DNA of 32,159 nt, taken from contig JAAUOU010000052.1 of NCBI GenBank assembly GCA_012034765.1, positions 1 to 32,159 of the forward strand, read 5' to 3'. Of this stretch, positions 7,176-16,039 are shown piece by piece (position 1 is the stretch's first letter; each line of letters begins with the position of its first letter). The notes under the pieces are model-generated. The model saw only the letters and a program-made list of their open reading frames with translations. It ran no database searches and was not told the DNA's origin. This DNA is from Pleurocapsaceae cyanobacterium CSU_1_1. GTDB lineage: Bacteria; Cyanobacteriota; Cyanobacteriia; Cyanobacteriales; Xenococcaceae. The translations under genes and the position numbers were made by a program.

Positions 7176-8567
7176 TCATTCCTGAACTTTGTCCACTGAT
7201 TCAGCTATGGTGTCTGTCTCTTTAAACACCAGGCGTAATAGCGGAGGGGCAACAAAGGTAGTTGCAATTACCATCACAATAATGGCAGCCTCAGTCGCTT
7301 CAGATAAAGCTCCACTAGCAGAACCAACACCAGCAAACACCAAACCAACTTCTCCTCGGGGAATCATGCCAACACCGATCGCTAATTTGTTAAGATCGGG
7401 ATTGCCAAATACGGTGAATCCCGTAATGACTTTCCCTAGGATAGCAACCAAAATTAAAAATGTGGCAATAATTAATCCTTCTCGGTTACTCGCTACGGTG
7501 GGATTGAGAACACTTAAGTCGGTTTTCGCCCCCACACAAACAAAAAATATAGGTACAAAGAAGTCGGCAACAGGAATAATTTGTTGTTCCAACTCTTTCC
7601 GTTTCTCGGTTTCCGCCAGAATTAAGCCCGCAGCAAATGCGCCCAAAATTCCCTCCAAATTGATTACCGTAGCAATATAAGACAAGATAAAGGCAAATAC
7701 TAAGCCAGTTAACAATACTTGACCACGAGTTTTCATTTCGTTAACTAATCCAACGATTAATGGACTAATTAGACGACCTAGCAGGATTGAACCGATTAAA
7801 AAAACCGCAGCACTAATAACTAGGTAAATAATATTATTTACCTGAATTTCTCCTGTTTTGACCAGACTTGCCACTACCGCCAAAATAACGATCCCTAAAA
7901 TATCATCTAGTACCGCAGCGCCGATAATTATTTGACCCTCCTCTGAACTAAGTTGTCCTAATTCCGCCAGAACTTTAGCAGTAATCCCGATACTGGTCGC
8001 TGTTAGTGCTGCTCCTGCAAATACTGCGGGGATAGCTGGAGTATGAAAAATGTAGATTAAACCTAAAGTCCCCATGACAAAAGGCGTAACCACCCCTACT
8101 GTTGCCACTATGGCAGCCATTGGCCCGACGCGAATTAATTCTTTGAGGTCTGACTCCAAGCCAATTTCAAAGAGGAGAATAATTACCCCCAATTCCGACA
8201 GGACGCTGATTATTTCACTTTGAGTCGCAAAAACAGACGTCACAGCTTCGGTTGGCAATCCTGCGGTACTTTGTAAAATTGACATAATTAAGGATTTTTC
8301 GGCAGCGCTGCTTTCGGGAAAAACCAAGAGGTGGAAAGCCGAAATTCCTACCAGTACTCCGCCAACTAACTCTCCTAACACTGGCGGTAAATTGATGCGG
8401 GAACAAACCTCCCCTCCTAATTTACTAGCAAAGTAGATTACAACTAAGCTAAGTAACACTCCAGCGAGAATGAAAGTCCCTTGCTCAGATTCAGTAGCAG
8501 TTTCAGTAGCTGTCGCTATTAAAAAACTATTCCGCCATTCCGTCAGTATGTAAAAGTTATCGATCAT
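7176..8567 (-). CDS. nhaS3: CPA2-family Na+/H+ antiporter, NhaS3-like
   Basis: A 463-residue integral membrane protein with about 12 hydrophobic segments starting near residue 31. The transport core shows LGELVGGVLVG (about 64-74), LFEIGLESDL (132-141), ATSIGITAKVL (190-200) and the ion-binding Asp pair in LDDILGIV (Asp221, Asp222), as in CPA2 exchangers. There is no KTN/RCK nucleotide-binding tail, which argues against KefB-type K+ efflux. The closest match I recognise is cyanobacterial NhaS3, an essential exchanger reported in thylakoid membrane; the specific name is less sure than the family. It is monocistronic-looking, with a 72-bp gap to the next minus-strand ORF. Confidence 0.85.
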   Translation of the reverse strand: MIDNFYILTEWRNSFLIATATETATESEQGTFILAGVLLSLVVIYFASKLGGEVCSRINLPPVLGELVGGVLVGISAFHLLVFPESSAAEKSLIMSILQSTAGLPTEAVTSVFATQSEIISVLSELGVIILLFEIGLESDLKELIRVGPMAAIVATVGVVTPFVMGTLGLIYIFHTPAIPAVFAGAALTATSIGITAKVLAELGQLSSEEGQIIIGAAVLDDILGIVILAVVASLVKTGEIQVNNIIYLVISAAVFLIGSILLGRLISPLIVGLVNEMKTRGQVLLTGLVFAFILSYIATVINLEGILGAFAAGLILAETEKRKELEQQIIPVADFFVPIFFVCVGAKTDLSVLNPTVASNREGLIIATFLILVAILGKVITGFTVFGNPDLNKLAIGVGMIPRGEVGLVFAGVGSASGALSEATEAAIIVMVIATTFVAPPLLRLVFKETDTIAESVDKVQE

Positions 8568-8794
8568 GCATGTTCTCGGCTAAAAACTTTCTCTAATTTA
8601 TTAGCTTATCGTTATCTTCCTCCAATCTGATGTTCATGAAGCTAATTAAGGTACTTATCATATCTGTTAAATAGTGAATTATTCGAAAGATGTTTAAGGC
8701 AAGATTTTAGGGAGAGACAAATTGATTTCAGACGCTGCTATGTAACCAATCAGTAGAATGAAAAAAAGAAATTGCAGACTAGCTGGTTATTTGA

Positions 8795-9478
8795 TTATTT
8801 AGCTCTAATTACCAGCATTTCATTCGCTCCTGGCTGTAATTCGTAGGGTACTTTAGCGATTGCCACTGAATACCCCAAATGACTAAACTTATCAATTACA
8901 AAATCCAGGTAAGGCGAAGTTTCCTGCATGAGAGTTAGCAGCGGAAATATCCTAACTTCTCGACTTACTCGTAACATTTCTTGGATCGCAGCAACATGGA
9001 AATCGCGATCGCATTGTTCGGAATACAAAAACAAAAAGTGCGAACACAACGCCAGCTCGTAGCTTTGCTCGACAAAATTCAAATTAGGTAATTCTTGCGC
9101 TTGATATCTACCTGCTTGTTTACCCTGTTGATAATCCTGTAAAAAAATTTCTAGGGTTTTAATCCTACTAGCCTTCAATTCCTGGGGGTTTTTATGATAA
9201 CTCCATACCCAATTGTTTGGCGTGGCAATGATCTGGTCGATGATATTATCCACTACCTCATCAAACCGCTGTTTGATCTCTGCATCATCAAACTGATAAA
9301 TCGGATCGACAGAAGTAATGTTATATCCTTTGGCTGTACCTTCGGCGTTAAAACTAGCAGGGCCATCTCCCACTCCCAAAATATCTTTTTGCAAATCTTC
9401 TGAAGATAAATTGAACATCTTAGTATATTCATCAAGCGATCGCCCGAAGGGAACAACTTTATCTAATTTCATCACCAT
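8795..9478 (-). CDS. SAM-dependent methyltransferase-like protein
   Basis: A Rossmann-type protein. GVGDGPASFNAEG followed by NITSVDPIY is the glycine-rich motif I and acidic strand-2 end of class I methyltransferases; SHFLFLYSEQ with HVAAIQEMLRV resembles the later helix region. Substrate unknown. The frame is open back to 9502, but I place the start at ATG 9478 because AGGAG lies 11 nt upstream of it, inside the longer reading; ATG 9472 is another option. The LDKVVPFGRSLDEY stretch right after this start is conserved-looking. It is transcribed divergently from the small antitoxin gene 85 bp away. Confidence 0.75.
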   Translation of the reverse strand: MVMKLDKVVPFGRSLDEYTKMFNLSSEDLQKDILGVGDGPASFNAEGTAKGYNITSVDPIYQFDDAEIKQRFDEVVDNIIDQIIATPNNWVWSYHKNPQELKASRIKTLEIFLQDYQQGKQAGRYQAQELPNLNFVEQSYELALCSHFLFLYSEQCDRDFHVAAIQEMLRVSREVRIFPLLTLMQETSPYLDFVIDKFSHLGYSVAIAKVPYELQPGANEMLVIRAK

Positions 9479-9562
9479 CAGTAATTTATCTCCTGTAACC
9501 ATAAATAATGGTTGGATTATAGCTAAAATAGACTTAGCTAACGACTTAGTTTATTTATTAAG

Positions 9563-9733
9563 ATGGCACAGGTTAATATTCACGAAGCCAAAACCCATTT
9601 GTCACAACTATTATCTCGTGCTGCTTTAGGAGAAGAAATTATCATTGCCAAGGCTGGCAAACCGATAGTGCGACTTGTACCCGTTGAAAAACCACCTCAA
9701 GACCGAATTTTGGGACAAGATCATCGAAAATAG
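9563..9733 (+). CDS. orphan, shortened Phd/YefM-family antitoxin
   Basis: 56 residues, too short for a long-ORF search. The N-terminal VNIHEAKTHLSQLL, then GEEIIIAKAGKPIVRLVPV, is the complete DNA-binding fold of the Phd/YefM antitoxin family. Family members usually continue another 20-30 residues with a toxin-wrapping tail; here the protein stops after GQDHRK. An extra A in the AAAA run before the stop would let the frame continue as KIVFEIG, so a frameshift may have removed the tail. No PIN/VapC, RelE or Doc toxin follows. It could still act as a repressor or neutralise a remote toxin only if another partner supplies the missing part. Confidence 0.85.
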   Translation: MAQVNIHEAKTHLSQLLSRAALGEEIIIAKAGKPIVRLVPVEKPPQDRILGQDHRK

Positions 9734-9748
9734 TTTTTGAGATTGGAT
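9727..9748 (+). repeat. 22-bp direct repeat, copy 1
   Basis: AAAATAGTTTTTGAGATTGG plus AT. It begins in the last codons of the antitoxin gene and includes its stop. An identical copy lies at 10442-10463, just after the flavoprotein gene. The two copies bound about 0.7 kb. Confidence 0.85.
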
Positions 9749-9815
9749 TTAGGCTAAGTTTGTGTTAGAGGCGATCGCAACTGTAACTATTGTTAGCTTT
9801 AGAAATAAAGTTAGT

Positions 9816-10415
9816 ATGATATTTAAGGGGATGAGTTTAAACCCATTAGAAAAATTGACTAAGTGGCTAACTGAGGAGCGATCTTTGGGAAGTAACTTTG
9901 CACATGGGGCTGTGTTAGGAACATCTGGTCAAGATGGAATGCCTCACACTAGAATGCTAGGCATATCATTTAACAGACAAGGCGTACCAAAGTTTCACAC
10001 TTCACCAGTATCAAGAAAAGTTGAAGATATTAATTTAACTAATAAAGCCTCGTTAACTTTTGCTTTTCAAAAGACAATGCGATCCATTAGTTTAGAGGGC
10101 TTTCTAGAACCTCTTTCTGATAAAGAACTTGATGCAGATTGGAAAAAACTAGAAGTAGGCTTTCAAAAAAACTATCTTGTGTTTGGGCATCAATCAGGAA
10201 GAAGGATTAATTCATTGCAAGAATTACGTGTTCAACAGGATCGATTGCCAAGTTCTGGGGAAGAAAATAAACCCTCTAGCTTTATTGGTTACTCGTTCAA
10301 GATAATCGAGCGTATTACTTTCTATGCAGTTGCAAAAGAGGATTTCGCTCGTTGCGAAATGTTTGAATTTGAACACAATACTCAAGACTGGATTTATTCT
10401 CTTAGAGTTCCATAA
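9816..10415 (+). CDS. pyridoxamine 5'-phosphate oxidase-like FMN protein
   Basis: About 199 residues of the PNPOx split-barrel family. Features are an N-terminal helix (NPLEKLTKWLTEE), HTRMLGISFNRQGVPKFHTSP with SRKVEDI after it (typical of the strand and helix that bind FMN), RSISLEGFLEPLS and FGHQSG. PdxH enzymes oxidise pyridoxamine/pyridoxine phosphate to pyridoxal phosphate; this sequence is divergent at the C-terminus, so the substrate is uncertain. The frame is open from GTG 9762, but ATG 9816 or ATG 9831 (with AAGGGG just before it) fits the family start better. The gene sits between two copies of a 22-bp direct repeat, downstream of a shortened antitoxin. Confidence 0.75.
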   Translation: MIFKGMSLNPLEKLTKWLTEERSLGSNFAHGAVLGTSGQDGMPHTRMLGISFNRQGVPKFHTSPVSRKVEDINLTNKASLTFAFQKTMRSISLEGFLEPLSDKELDADWKKLEVGFQKNYLVFGHQSGRRINSLQELRVQQDRLPSSGEENKPSSFIGYSFKIIERITFYAVAKEDFARCEMFEFEHNTQDWIYSLRVP

Positions 10416-10441
10416 TATTGTAAGCAAGTTGATCTAGCTCA

Positions 10442-10463
10442 AAAATAGTTTTTGAGATTGGAT
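10442..10463 (+). repeat. 22-bp direct repeat, copy 2
   Basis: Identical to 9727-9748. The base before it is A (five A in a row here, four in copy 1). It lies 27 bp after the stop of the flavoprotein gene and has no coding role here. Confidence 0.85.
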
Positions 10464-10528
10464 GATAAATAGTTGGTAACATAAACAATGAGTATAGATT
10501 GACCATTTTATCGCCATCTTGACCGAGT

Positions 10529-12871
10529 ATGACTACCGATTTTCTAAGCCATCTTAATCCCTCCCAACGCCTTGCTGTAGAGCATTACTGTGGTCCAATG
10601 TTGGTGGTTGCAGGTGCAGGATCGGGTAAAACTAGGGCTTTGACATATCGCATTGCTAATTTAATTCGTCATCAAAAAGCAGATCCAGAGCATATCCTAG
10701 CAGTTACCTTTACGAATAAAGCAGCGCGGGAGATGCGAGAACGGATTGAGTATATTTTTGCGACGGAATTGGCGTTAGAACAGCATGGTCAAAGACTGGA
10801 GTTTTTGACAGAGTATGAACAGAAAACTCTCAAGTCGAGGGTGTATAAAAGAACGACCAAAAAGCTGTGGATTGGTACTTTTCATAGTTTATTTGCCAAG
10901 CTATTGCGCTTTGATATCAATAAGTATCAGGATGAACGGGGACGCACCTGGAAACGTAATTTTTCGATCTTTGATGAGTCGGATGTTCAGAGTTTATTTA
11001 AAAATATTGTTACCAAAGAATTAAATTTAGATAACAAAAAATTTGATCCGCGCAAGATTCGCTACGCCGTTAGTAACGCCAAAAACCAGGGTTTGACTCC
11101 CGATGATTTAGCCAAACAAGATCCTGGCTATCGTGGTCGAGTTATTGCCGAAATTTACAATGAGTATCAATCTCGACTAGCTGCTAATAATGCTCTGGAT
11201 TTTGATGATTTAATTTGGGTTCCTGTTAAGCTATTTCAGCAGAATGAATCTATTCTGGGCTATTGGCATACTCAGTTTCAGCATATTTTAGTGGATGAAT
11301 ATCAGGATACAAACCGCATTCAGTATGACTTGATCCGTTTATTGGCGACTAATGGTGAAACAAATAAAAATGAGTGGAATTGGAAGTTGCGATTACCCTC
11401 CGGGTACGCTCCGCGATCGCTTTTTGTGGTGGGAGATGCGGATCAATCTATTTATTCTTTCCGTTTAGCCGACTTCACTATCCTGTTAGATTTCCAAAAA
11501 GATTTTGGTGATGGTTTAGCCGACGAAGATACCCGCACCATGATCAAGTTAGAAGAAAACTATCGTTCCCGTGAGAATATTCTGCAAGCAGCCAATCATT
11601 TAATTGCTCACAACAGCCAACGGATTGATAAGGTTCTCAAACCCACTAGAGGAGTAGGAGAACAAATTTATCTATATAAAGCCGATGAGGAACAGGAAGA
11701 GGCGCGCTTTGTCGTGCAGCAAATGCAGCAGATTAAGGAGAACAACCCCGAAATAGGCTGGGGTGACTTTGCCATTTTATATCGCACTAATGCTCAGTCT
11801 CGTCCCTTTGAGGATTTACTGCTACACCATAATATTCCCTACAATATTGTCGGTGGTTTGAAGTTTTATGACCGTAAAGAAGTCAAAGATGCGATCGCTT
11901 ATTTACGCATTATTGTTAATCCTGAAGACACTGTCAGCCTGCTACGAATTATCAATACTCCCCGTCGGGGTATAGGCAAGACAACCATGGACAGACTCAT
12001 GGATGCATCCCAACAGATGGGTATTCCTCTCTGGGAAATAGTCAATGATGAAACTTCGGTAAATACCATGGGAGGACGTGCTGCTAAAGCTTTAAATCAG
12101 TTTGCACATATGATTCAAGAGACTAAGGATCAGCTAGATAATTTGACAGCAGCAGAAGTATTGACCCACATCATTGAACAGTCGGGTTACGTTAAAGAAT
12201 TACAGCAGCAGGGAACAGATGAAGCCGATAATCGTATTGCTAACATTTACGAACTATACAACGCGGTGCAGCAGTTCCAGGAAGACAACGAAGAAAATAG
12301 TTTAGAAGCATTTCTCGCCAGCGCCTCTCTTTCCTCAGATTTAGATGATTTAAATGAAGAACAGCAAAAAGTCTCAATGATGACGCTTCATGCTGCTAAA
12401 GGGTTAGAATTTCCAGTGGTTTATCTTGTGGGGATGGAACAGGGTTTATTACCCCACAACAGAACTTTAAATGATCCTCTAGAAATCGAAGAAGAACGTC
12501 GTCTATGTTATGTTGGCATCACTCGCGCTCAAGAACAGCTATTTTTAACCTACACCAGAGAACGTCGTTTGTGGGGGAACAGAGAACCTGCGGTATCTTC
12601 CCAGTTTTTACAGGAACTTCCAGGGGAGTTAATTGATAGCAACATCAATGTAGCCAGCACTTACCGTCGTCGCACCCGCGCGGAAAGAACTTCTAACGCT
12701 ATTGATATTGATTGGAGTGTAGGCGATCGCGTATTACATCATGAATTTGGTGCAGGGGAAATTACCCATGTTTTAGGCAGTGGTAAAAAAGCCACGTTAG
12801 CCGTGAAGTTTTTAAGTATGAATGTGACCAAGATTATTCCCAAAATTGCCCCGATGGAAAAAGTGGAGTAA
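10529..12871 (+). CDS. pcrA: UvrD/PcrA-family DNA helicase
   Basis: A 780-residue superfamily 1A 3'-5' helicase for repair and replication restart. Motifs in order: NPSQRLAV (Q motif), AGAGSGKT (Walker A, 28-35), FTNKAAREMRER (Ia), GTFHSLFAKLLR, DEYQDTN (Walker B, from Asp256), VGDADQSIYSFR (III), EENYRSRENIL (IV), TLHAAKGLEFPVVYLVG (V) and VGITRAQEQLFLTY (VI). A Tudor-like C-terminus (about 728-778, VGDRVLHHEFGAGEI) matches the RNA-polymerase-contacting tail of PcrA. Just before motif III there is an unusual short insertion (RLPSGYAP) encoded by a HIP1-bounded repeat at 11389-11420. It converges with the first polysaccharide gene, 19 bp apart. Confidence 0.95.
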   Translation: MTTDFLSHLNPSQRLAVEHYCGPMLVVAGAGSGKTRALTYRIANLIRHQKADPEHILAVTFTNKAAREMRERIEYIFATELALEQHGQRLEFLTEYEQKTLKSRVYKRTTKKLWIGTFHSLFAKLLRFDINKYQDERGRTWKRNFSIFDESDVQSLFKNIVTKELNLDNKKFDPRKIRYAVSNAKNQGLTPDDLAKQDPGYRGRVIAEIYNEYQSRLAANNALDFDDLIWVPVKLFQQNESILGYWHTQFQHILVDEYQDTNRIQYDLIRLLATNGETNKNEWNWKLRLPSGYAPRSLFVVGDADQSIYSFRLADFTILLDFQKDFGDGLADEDTRTMIKLEENYRSRENILQAANHLIAHNSQRIDKVLKPTRGVGEQIYLYKADEEQEEARFVVQQMQQIKENNPEIGWGDFAILYRTNAQSRPFEDLLLHHNIPYNIVGGLKFYDRKEVKDAIAYLRIIVNPEDTVSLLRIINTPRRGIGKTTMDRLMDASQQMGIPLWEIVNDETSVNTMGGRAAKALNQFAHMIQETKDQLDNLTAAEVLTHIIEQSGYVKELQQQGTDEADNRIANIYELYNAVQQFQEDNEENSLEAFLASASLSSDLDDLNEEQQKVSMMTLHAAKGLEFPVVYLVGMEQGLLPHNRTLNDPLEIEEERRLCYVGITRAQEQLFLTYTRERRLWGNREPAVSSQFLQELPGELIDSNINVASTYRRRTRAERTSNAIDIDWSVGDRVLHHEFGAGEITHVLGSGKKATLAVKFLSMNVTKIIPKIAPMEKVE
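11389..11420 (+). repeat. HIP1-bounded short repeat inserted in frame in pcrA
   Basis: The stretch starts GCGATTACCC, continues CTCCGGGTACGCTCC and ends in GCGATCGC. This pattern (CCGGGTACGCTCCGCGATCGC type) is like short dispersed repeats of cyanobacterial genomes. It encodes about ten residues just ahead of helicase motif III, where related helicases join the preceding loop directly to the RS(L/I)FVVGD strand. Insertion by a small repeat is inferred. Confidence 0.5.
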
Positions 12872-12890
12872 AAGTTGGCAACTGGAATCA

Positions 12891-14009
12891 TCACATTAGC
12901 AATTGATATAAGTTGAGATATTGTTGAGCAATGGTGGACTTGTCAAAGCGTTTGCCTGCATCTTGAGGGAGAGAATTCTGCCGATTGAGTGCTTGAGTTA
13001 GTGCCTGGCTCAAATTATCTAGAGCATTACCAGATAAGGAAAAATAGACACAGTTGGCAGAAGCAATTTCTCGGAAGATAGGAATATCAGAACAAACTAG
13101 GCGATCGCTAAAATGCAAAGCTTCTGCCAATGGTAAGCAAAAACCTTCTGTAGACGAAGGAATTGCAAAAAGTTGACAGTTTTGATAAAGCCAACCTAAT
13201 TCACTATCATTAATAGCAGATAAAAACTTAACGCTGGTTGATAAATTCAAGTTAGCAATTAAATTTTCCAGCTTTTCCGTTTCTGGCCCTTTAGTGCCAA
13301 CTATGATCAATTGATAATCTGGTTCAATTTGCCCATTTAATCTTAGTTGAGCATAAGCTTTAATTAGTAGATCTAAGTTTTTATTTTGCCGATGTTGAGC
13401 AACAGATAACAAAAATTTGCTGTCTTCCTTGATTGCTTTAGGGGTTGTTGTTTCAAGATTTTTAAAGTCAACATAATTGTAGATTACTTTAACAAGCTGA
13501 TCGGGTCTAAGTTGAGGAAAATATTGCCTTAGCTTCTCAGCAGTAACCTGTGAGACACAGGGTAAACCATTACTGTTGCCAATCGCCTGCCGAAGAAATA
13601 GCTGATTAAACCAAACCTGGGGAAAGCCAAAGTTTTCTGGACATTCGTAGGGATAGAGGTCGTGAATTGTCGTAACTACTGGTGCTTTAAATTGTGTTCG
13701 CAGAAATGGAAACGGAAAGGATAGATGAACTAAATCACAATTGAGTTGATTAGCTAACTTTGGTAACCCGCTAAGAAACCAAATATTTCTGACCAGCGAA
13801 CTGTTTTTAATATTAACGACAACCAATTTAATTTTGTCTGAATCTAAACTAAAAGCAGTCTCAAAATAATGTTGCTGCCAAGAACCGATTACCAGGCTCA
13901 CTTTAGTGATTTCAGACTGCTCTGCCACAGCGCGAGCCAAATTAGCTGCGTGTCGGCAGACCCCTGTAGGTTTTACTGGTCGATGCAGTGCTGCAATAAA
14001 AACGTGCAT
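12891..14009 (-). CDS. GT4 glycosyltransferase
   Basis: 372 residues from ATG 14009; the frame opens at TTG 14039, but the family N-terminus MHVFIAALHRPVKPTG fits the ATG. GT-B fold: N-terminal acceptor domain with VVTTIHDLYPYECP (about 110-125), and C-terminal donor domain with the EGFCLPLAEAL signature (E-x7-E), which binds the nucleotide-sugar. LLSVAQHRQNKNLDLLIKAY marks the start of the second domain. Cytoplasmic, adding a hexose-type sugar to a lipid-linked chain; donor unknown. It is the last gene of the minus-strand polysaccharide operon and meets pcrA head-on. Confidence 0.88.
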   Translation of the reverse strand: MHVFIAALHRPVKPTGVCRHAANLARAVAEQSEITKVSLVIGSWQQHYFETAFSLDSDKIKLVVVNIKNSSLVRNIWFLSGLPKLANQLNCDLVHLSFPFPFLRTQFKAPVVTTIHDLYPYECPENFGFPQVWFNQLFLRQAIGNSNGLPCVSQVTAEKLRQYFPQLRPDQLVKVIYNYVDFKNLETTTPKAIKEDSKFLLSVAQHRQNKNLDLLIKAYAQLRLNGQIEPDYQLIIVGTKGPETEKLENLIANLNLSTSVKFLSAINDSELGWLYQNCQLFAIPSSTEGFCLPLAEALHFSDRLVCSDIPIFREIASANCVYFSLSGNALDNLSQALTQALNRQNSLPQDAGKRFDKSTIAQQYLNLYQLLM

Positions 14010-14043
14010 ATTAATATATTGATTAATAGTTACTCTCAAAATC

Positions 14044-15960
14044 TTATTTCAAGCTCGATCCAGCCTTCCAGGCAGGGCTATTATATTCATAAGCGCCAAG
14101 ATCTGGAGCTTTACCCGTAAAATCAGCCGTAATTTTGGGGATTTCAATACCAAGATCGATCGCAGGCGAATCTTTTTGCAATGTGAAATCAGGAGTAGTA
14201 CTAGACTTAGCCTCTGCTTGAGGTAAACGCGTAAATTTAGCGTCGGTATCAATAAATAAATTATTGGAAGCGTTTTTAGCACCAATACTTTCAACGTTGG
14301 CAAAGATGTTGTTGCGGGCTTCGATATTCTCTCCGTCTAGTAAGACCTTGCCCAAAAAAGTATTATTAAACACTCGGTCATATCCTCTGGGACTGCCAGC
14401 GGTAATGCCGAGGTTATGATCGCTACCGTTTAAGTTCCAGACAACGTTGTGATGAACGGTGCTGTTAAAAGTTTCCAAATCCAAATAAATACCGCGAGTA
14501 CCCCAAAATGGACTGAAAGACTGAGCGTCATGAATCCAGTTATGATGGATCGAACCACCTTCCAAGTTGACTTGGCAGCAGATATAGATTGCTCCTAAGT
14601 CCGTACTTAACATGCCAAACTCAGAAATATCGTTGTAAGAAATTTCTAGATTACGACCATCGGTGCCAGCGGTGTGCCAATCAAAGTTAATTGCATCTCG
14701 ACCCGTACGCTTGATGGTATTGTGGCTAATCTGATGACCATTACCATTGACTCTGACAGAAGCGGCATAATTTGCTTGATAGTTGGTATTAACAATAATG
14801 TTGTTGGTTACTTGATGATTATTCCCTTCTAACAACACTCCATTCCCTGCACTCCAATCAATAACCGAGTTTTGCAGAACATGATTATTACCTCTAAGCT
14901 GAATTCCTGTATCCTGAGCATGGGCAGCTAAAAACATTGCATCATCTGCCTCGTAGGCTTTTTCAGGCTTTGCTGGCGGGGGTAGAGTCATATGATGGGA
15001 GACATATTTAGCTCGCACCCCATCAATCACCACTCCACTACTGCGATCGCTAGTAGTAATCGTATTAGCAAACAAATTAAGGTTGCGAACGGTAATATAA
15101 GAGCGATCGCTTAAATCGAAGGCAAAGTTACGCTGCTTTACTTCTATGTTTTGTGGCGTTTGAGCATCAAGAGACCAGAAATAAAGCTCCTGTTTGCCAC
15201 CGTCGTAAAACCATTCACCGCGATCGTCCAGTAGCTCCTGCTTCCCAAAAAGATAGAACCAGTAAGCACCGCGATCCCAGGCAGCGGTCATTTTTGCCAA
15301 AAGTTGCTTTGCCGTTCCTCCAGTGATCTCTCCAGTACGGGTGGTGTACCATTCATTTGCCCACACCTGTCCTCCTTTCCAACCTTCCGTCAGTTCGGGA
15401 ACTGCTTCATTCTCAATTTTTGCCGCTGTTCCCCCCAAACTTGTTACGCCACCACCCAGGAGATTGGGACGTAGAAAATCCTGTTCTGGACTGAGATTGG
15501 GGAAACGAGCTTCAGGCATCATTTTTCCCCCAACAAATATTTGATTGGCAAAAAATCCCGTATCGCTGTAGCCATCAACGGGTAAGCTGATCTTGGCTCG
15601 ATAGATGGCATCACGATCTTTAGACCAGTCAGTAACCAGTTCTGTACCCGAAATTGTTACCTGTTCTTCTTTGTAGGCAGCAAAAGTAATCGGCTTACTC
15701 TCAGTGCCAGAAATTTGAGGTCGAACTTGTTCCCGATAAACTCCCTCTCTCATCCAGCAGGTAAATCCTGGTTGAACCGTATCAGCACATTTTTGAATTG
15801 TTTTAAAAGGTTGCTTAATTGTGCCAGGATTATCGTCAGAACCTTGAGGTGAAACAAAATATCCCTTTTGTTGAGATCCTGCTGGTTCACAACCAGACAT
15901 TCCTAAACCAACAAAAGTACTAGCAATTACAATTACAGCTTTTAATTTTTTGATTGACAT
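14044..15960 (-). CDS. beta-helix lipoprotein, putative polysaccharide lyase or epimerase
   Basis: 638 residues. Signal peptide with a lipobox ending at Cys24 (GMSGC), so probably membrane-anchored. After YFVSPQGSDDNPGTIKQPFK, a common N-terminal strand of secreted right-handed parallel beta-helix proteins, come many turns of the type NNHVLQNSVIDWSAGNGVLL, NNHQVTNNIIVN and HHNWIHDA, rich in Asn and His stacks, about residues 290-560. The end (SPAIDLGIEI, DLGAYEYN) is typical of this group. Such proteins cut or epimerise acidic polysaccharides, so it may trim the polymer made by this locus. The reaction is not known; no catalytic triad can be named. It sits inside the glycosyltransferase operon, 34 bp before the next gene. 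Confidence 0.75.
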   Translation of the reverse strand: MSIKKLKAVIVIASTFVGLGMSGCEPAGSQQKGYFVSPQGSDDNPGTIKQPFKTIQKCADTVQPGFTCWMREGVYREQVRPQISGTESKPITFAAYKEEQVTISGTELVTDWSKDRDAIYRAKISLPVDGYSDTGFFANQIFVGGKMMPEARFPNLSPEQDFLRPNLLGGGVTSLGGTAAKIENEAVPELTEGWKGGQVWANEWYTTRTGEITGGTAKQLLAKMTAAWDRGAYWFYLFGKQELLDDRGEWFYDGGKQELYFWSLDAQTPQNIEVKQRNFAFDLSDRSYITVRNLNLFANTITTSDRSSGVVIDGVRAKYVSHHMTLPPPAKPEKAYEADDAMFLAAHAQDTGIQLRGNNHVLQNSVIDWSAGNGVLLEGNNHQVTNNIIVNTNYQANYAASVRVNGNGHQISHNTIKRTGRDAINFDWHTAGTDGRNLEISYNDISEFGMLSTDLGAIYICCQVNLEGGSIHHNWIHDAQSFSPFWGTRGIYLDLETFNSTVHHNVVWNLNGSDHNLGITAGSPRGYDRVFNNTFLGKVLLDGENIEARNNIFANVESIGAKNASNNLFIDTDAKFTRLPQAEAKSSTTPDFTLQKDSPAIDLGIEIPKITADFTGKAPDLGAYEYNSPAWKAGSSLK

Positions 15961-16039
15961 AAGACAAAATTTTAGTGTTTAGGCAAATAACCAGAGCTTA
16001 TTTCGGCTATTGCTGTAGTTAGGAATAAATAAGTAGTGA

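Noticed and set aside
7189-7680. 163-codon plus-strand ORF opposite the antiporter gene
   Set aside because: Antisense shadow of a well-supported membrane protein; composition (Thr/Ala/Ser/Ile) is that of a complementary reading of hydrophobic codons.
14049-14303. Leu-rich minus-strand ORF inside the beta-helix gene
   Set aside because: Out-of-frame reading of the C-terminus of a clear lipoprotein; no independent start signal.
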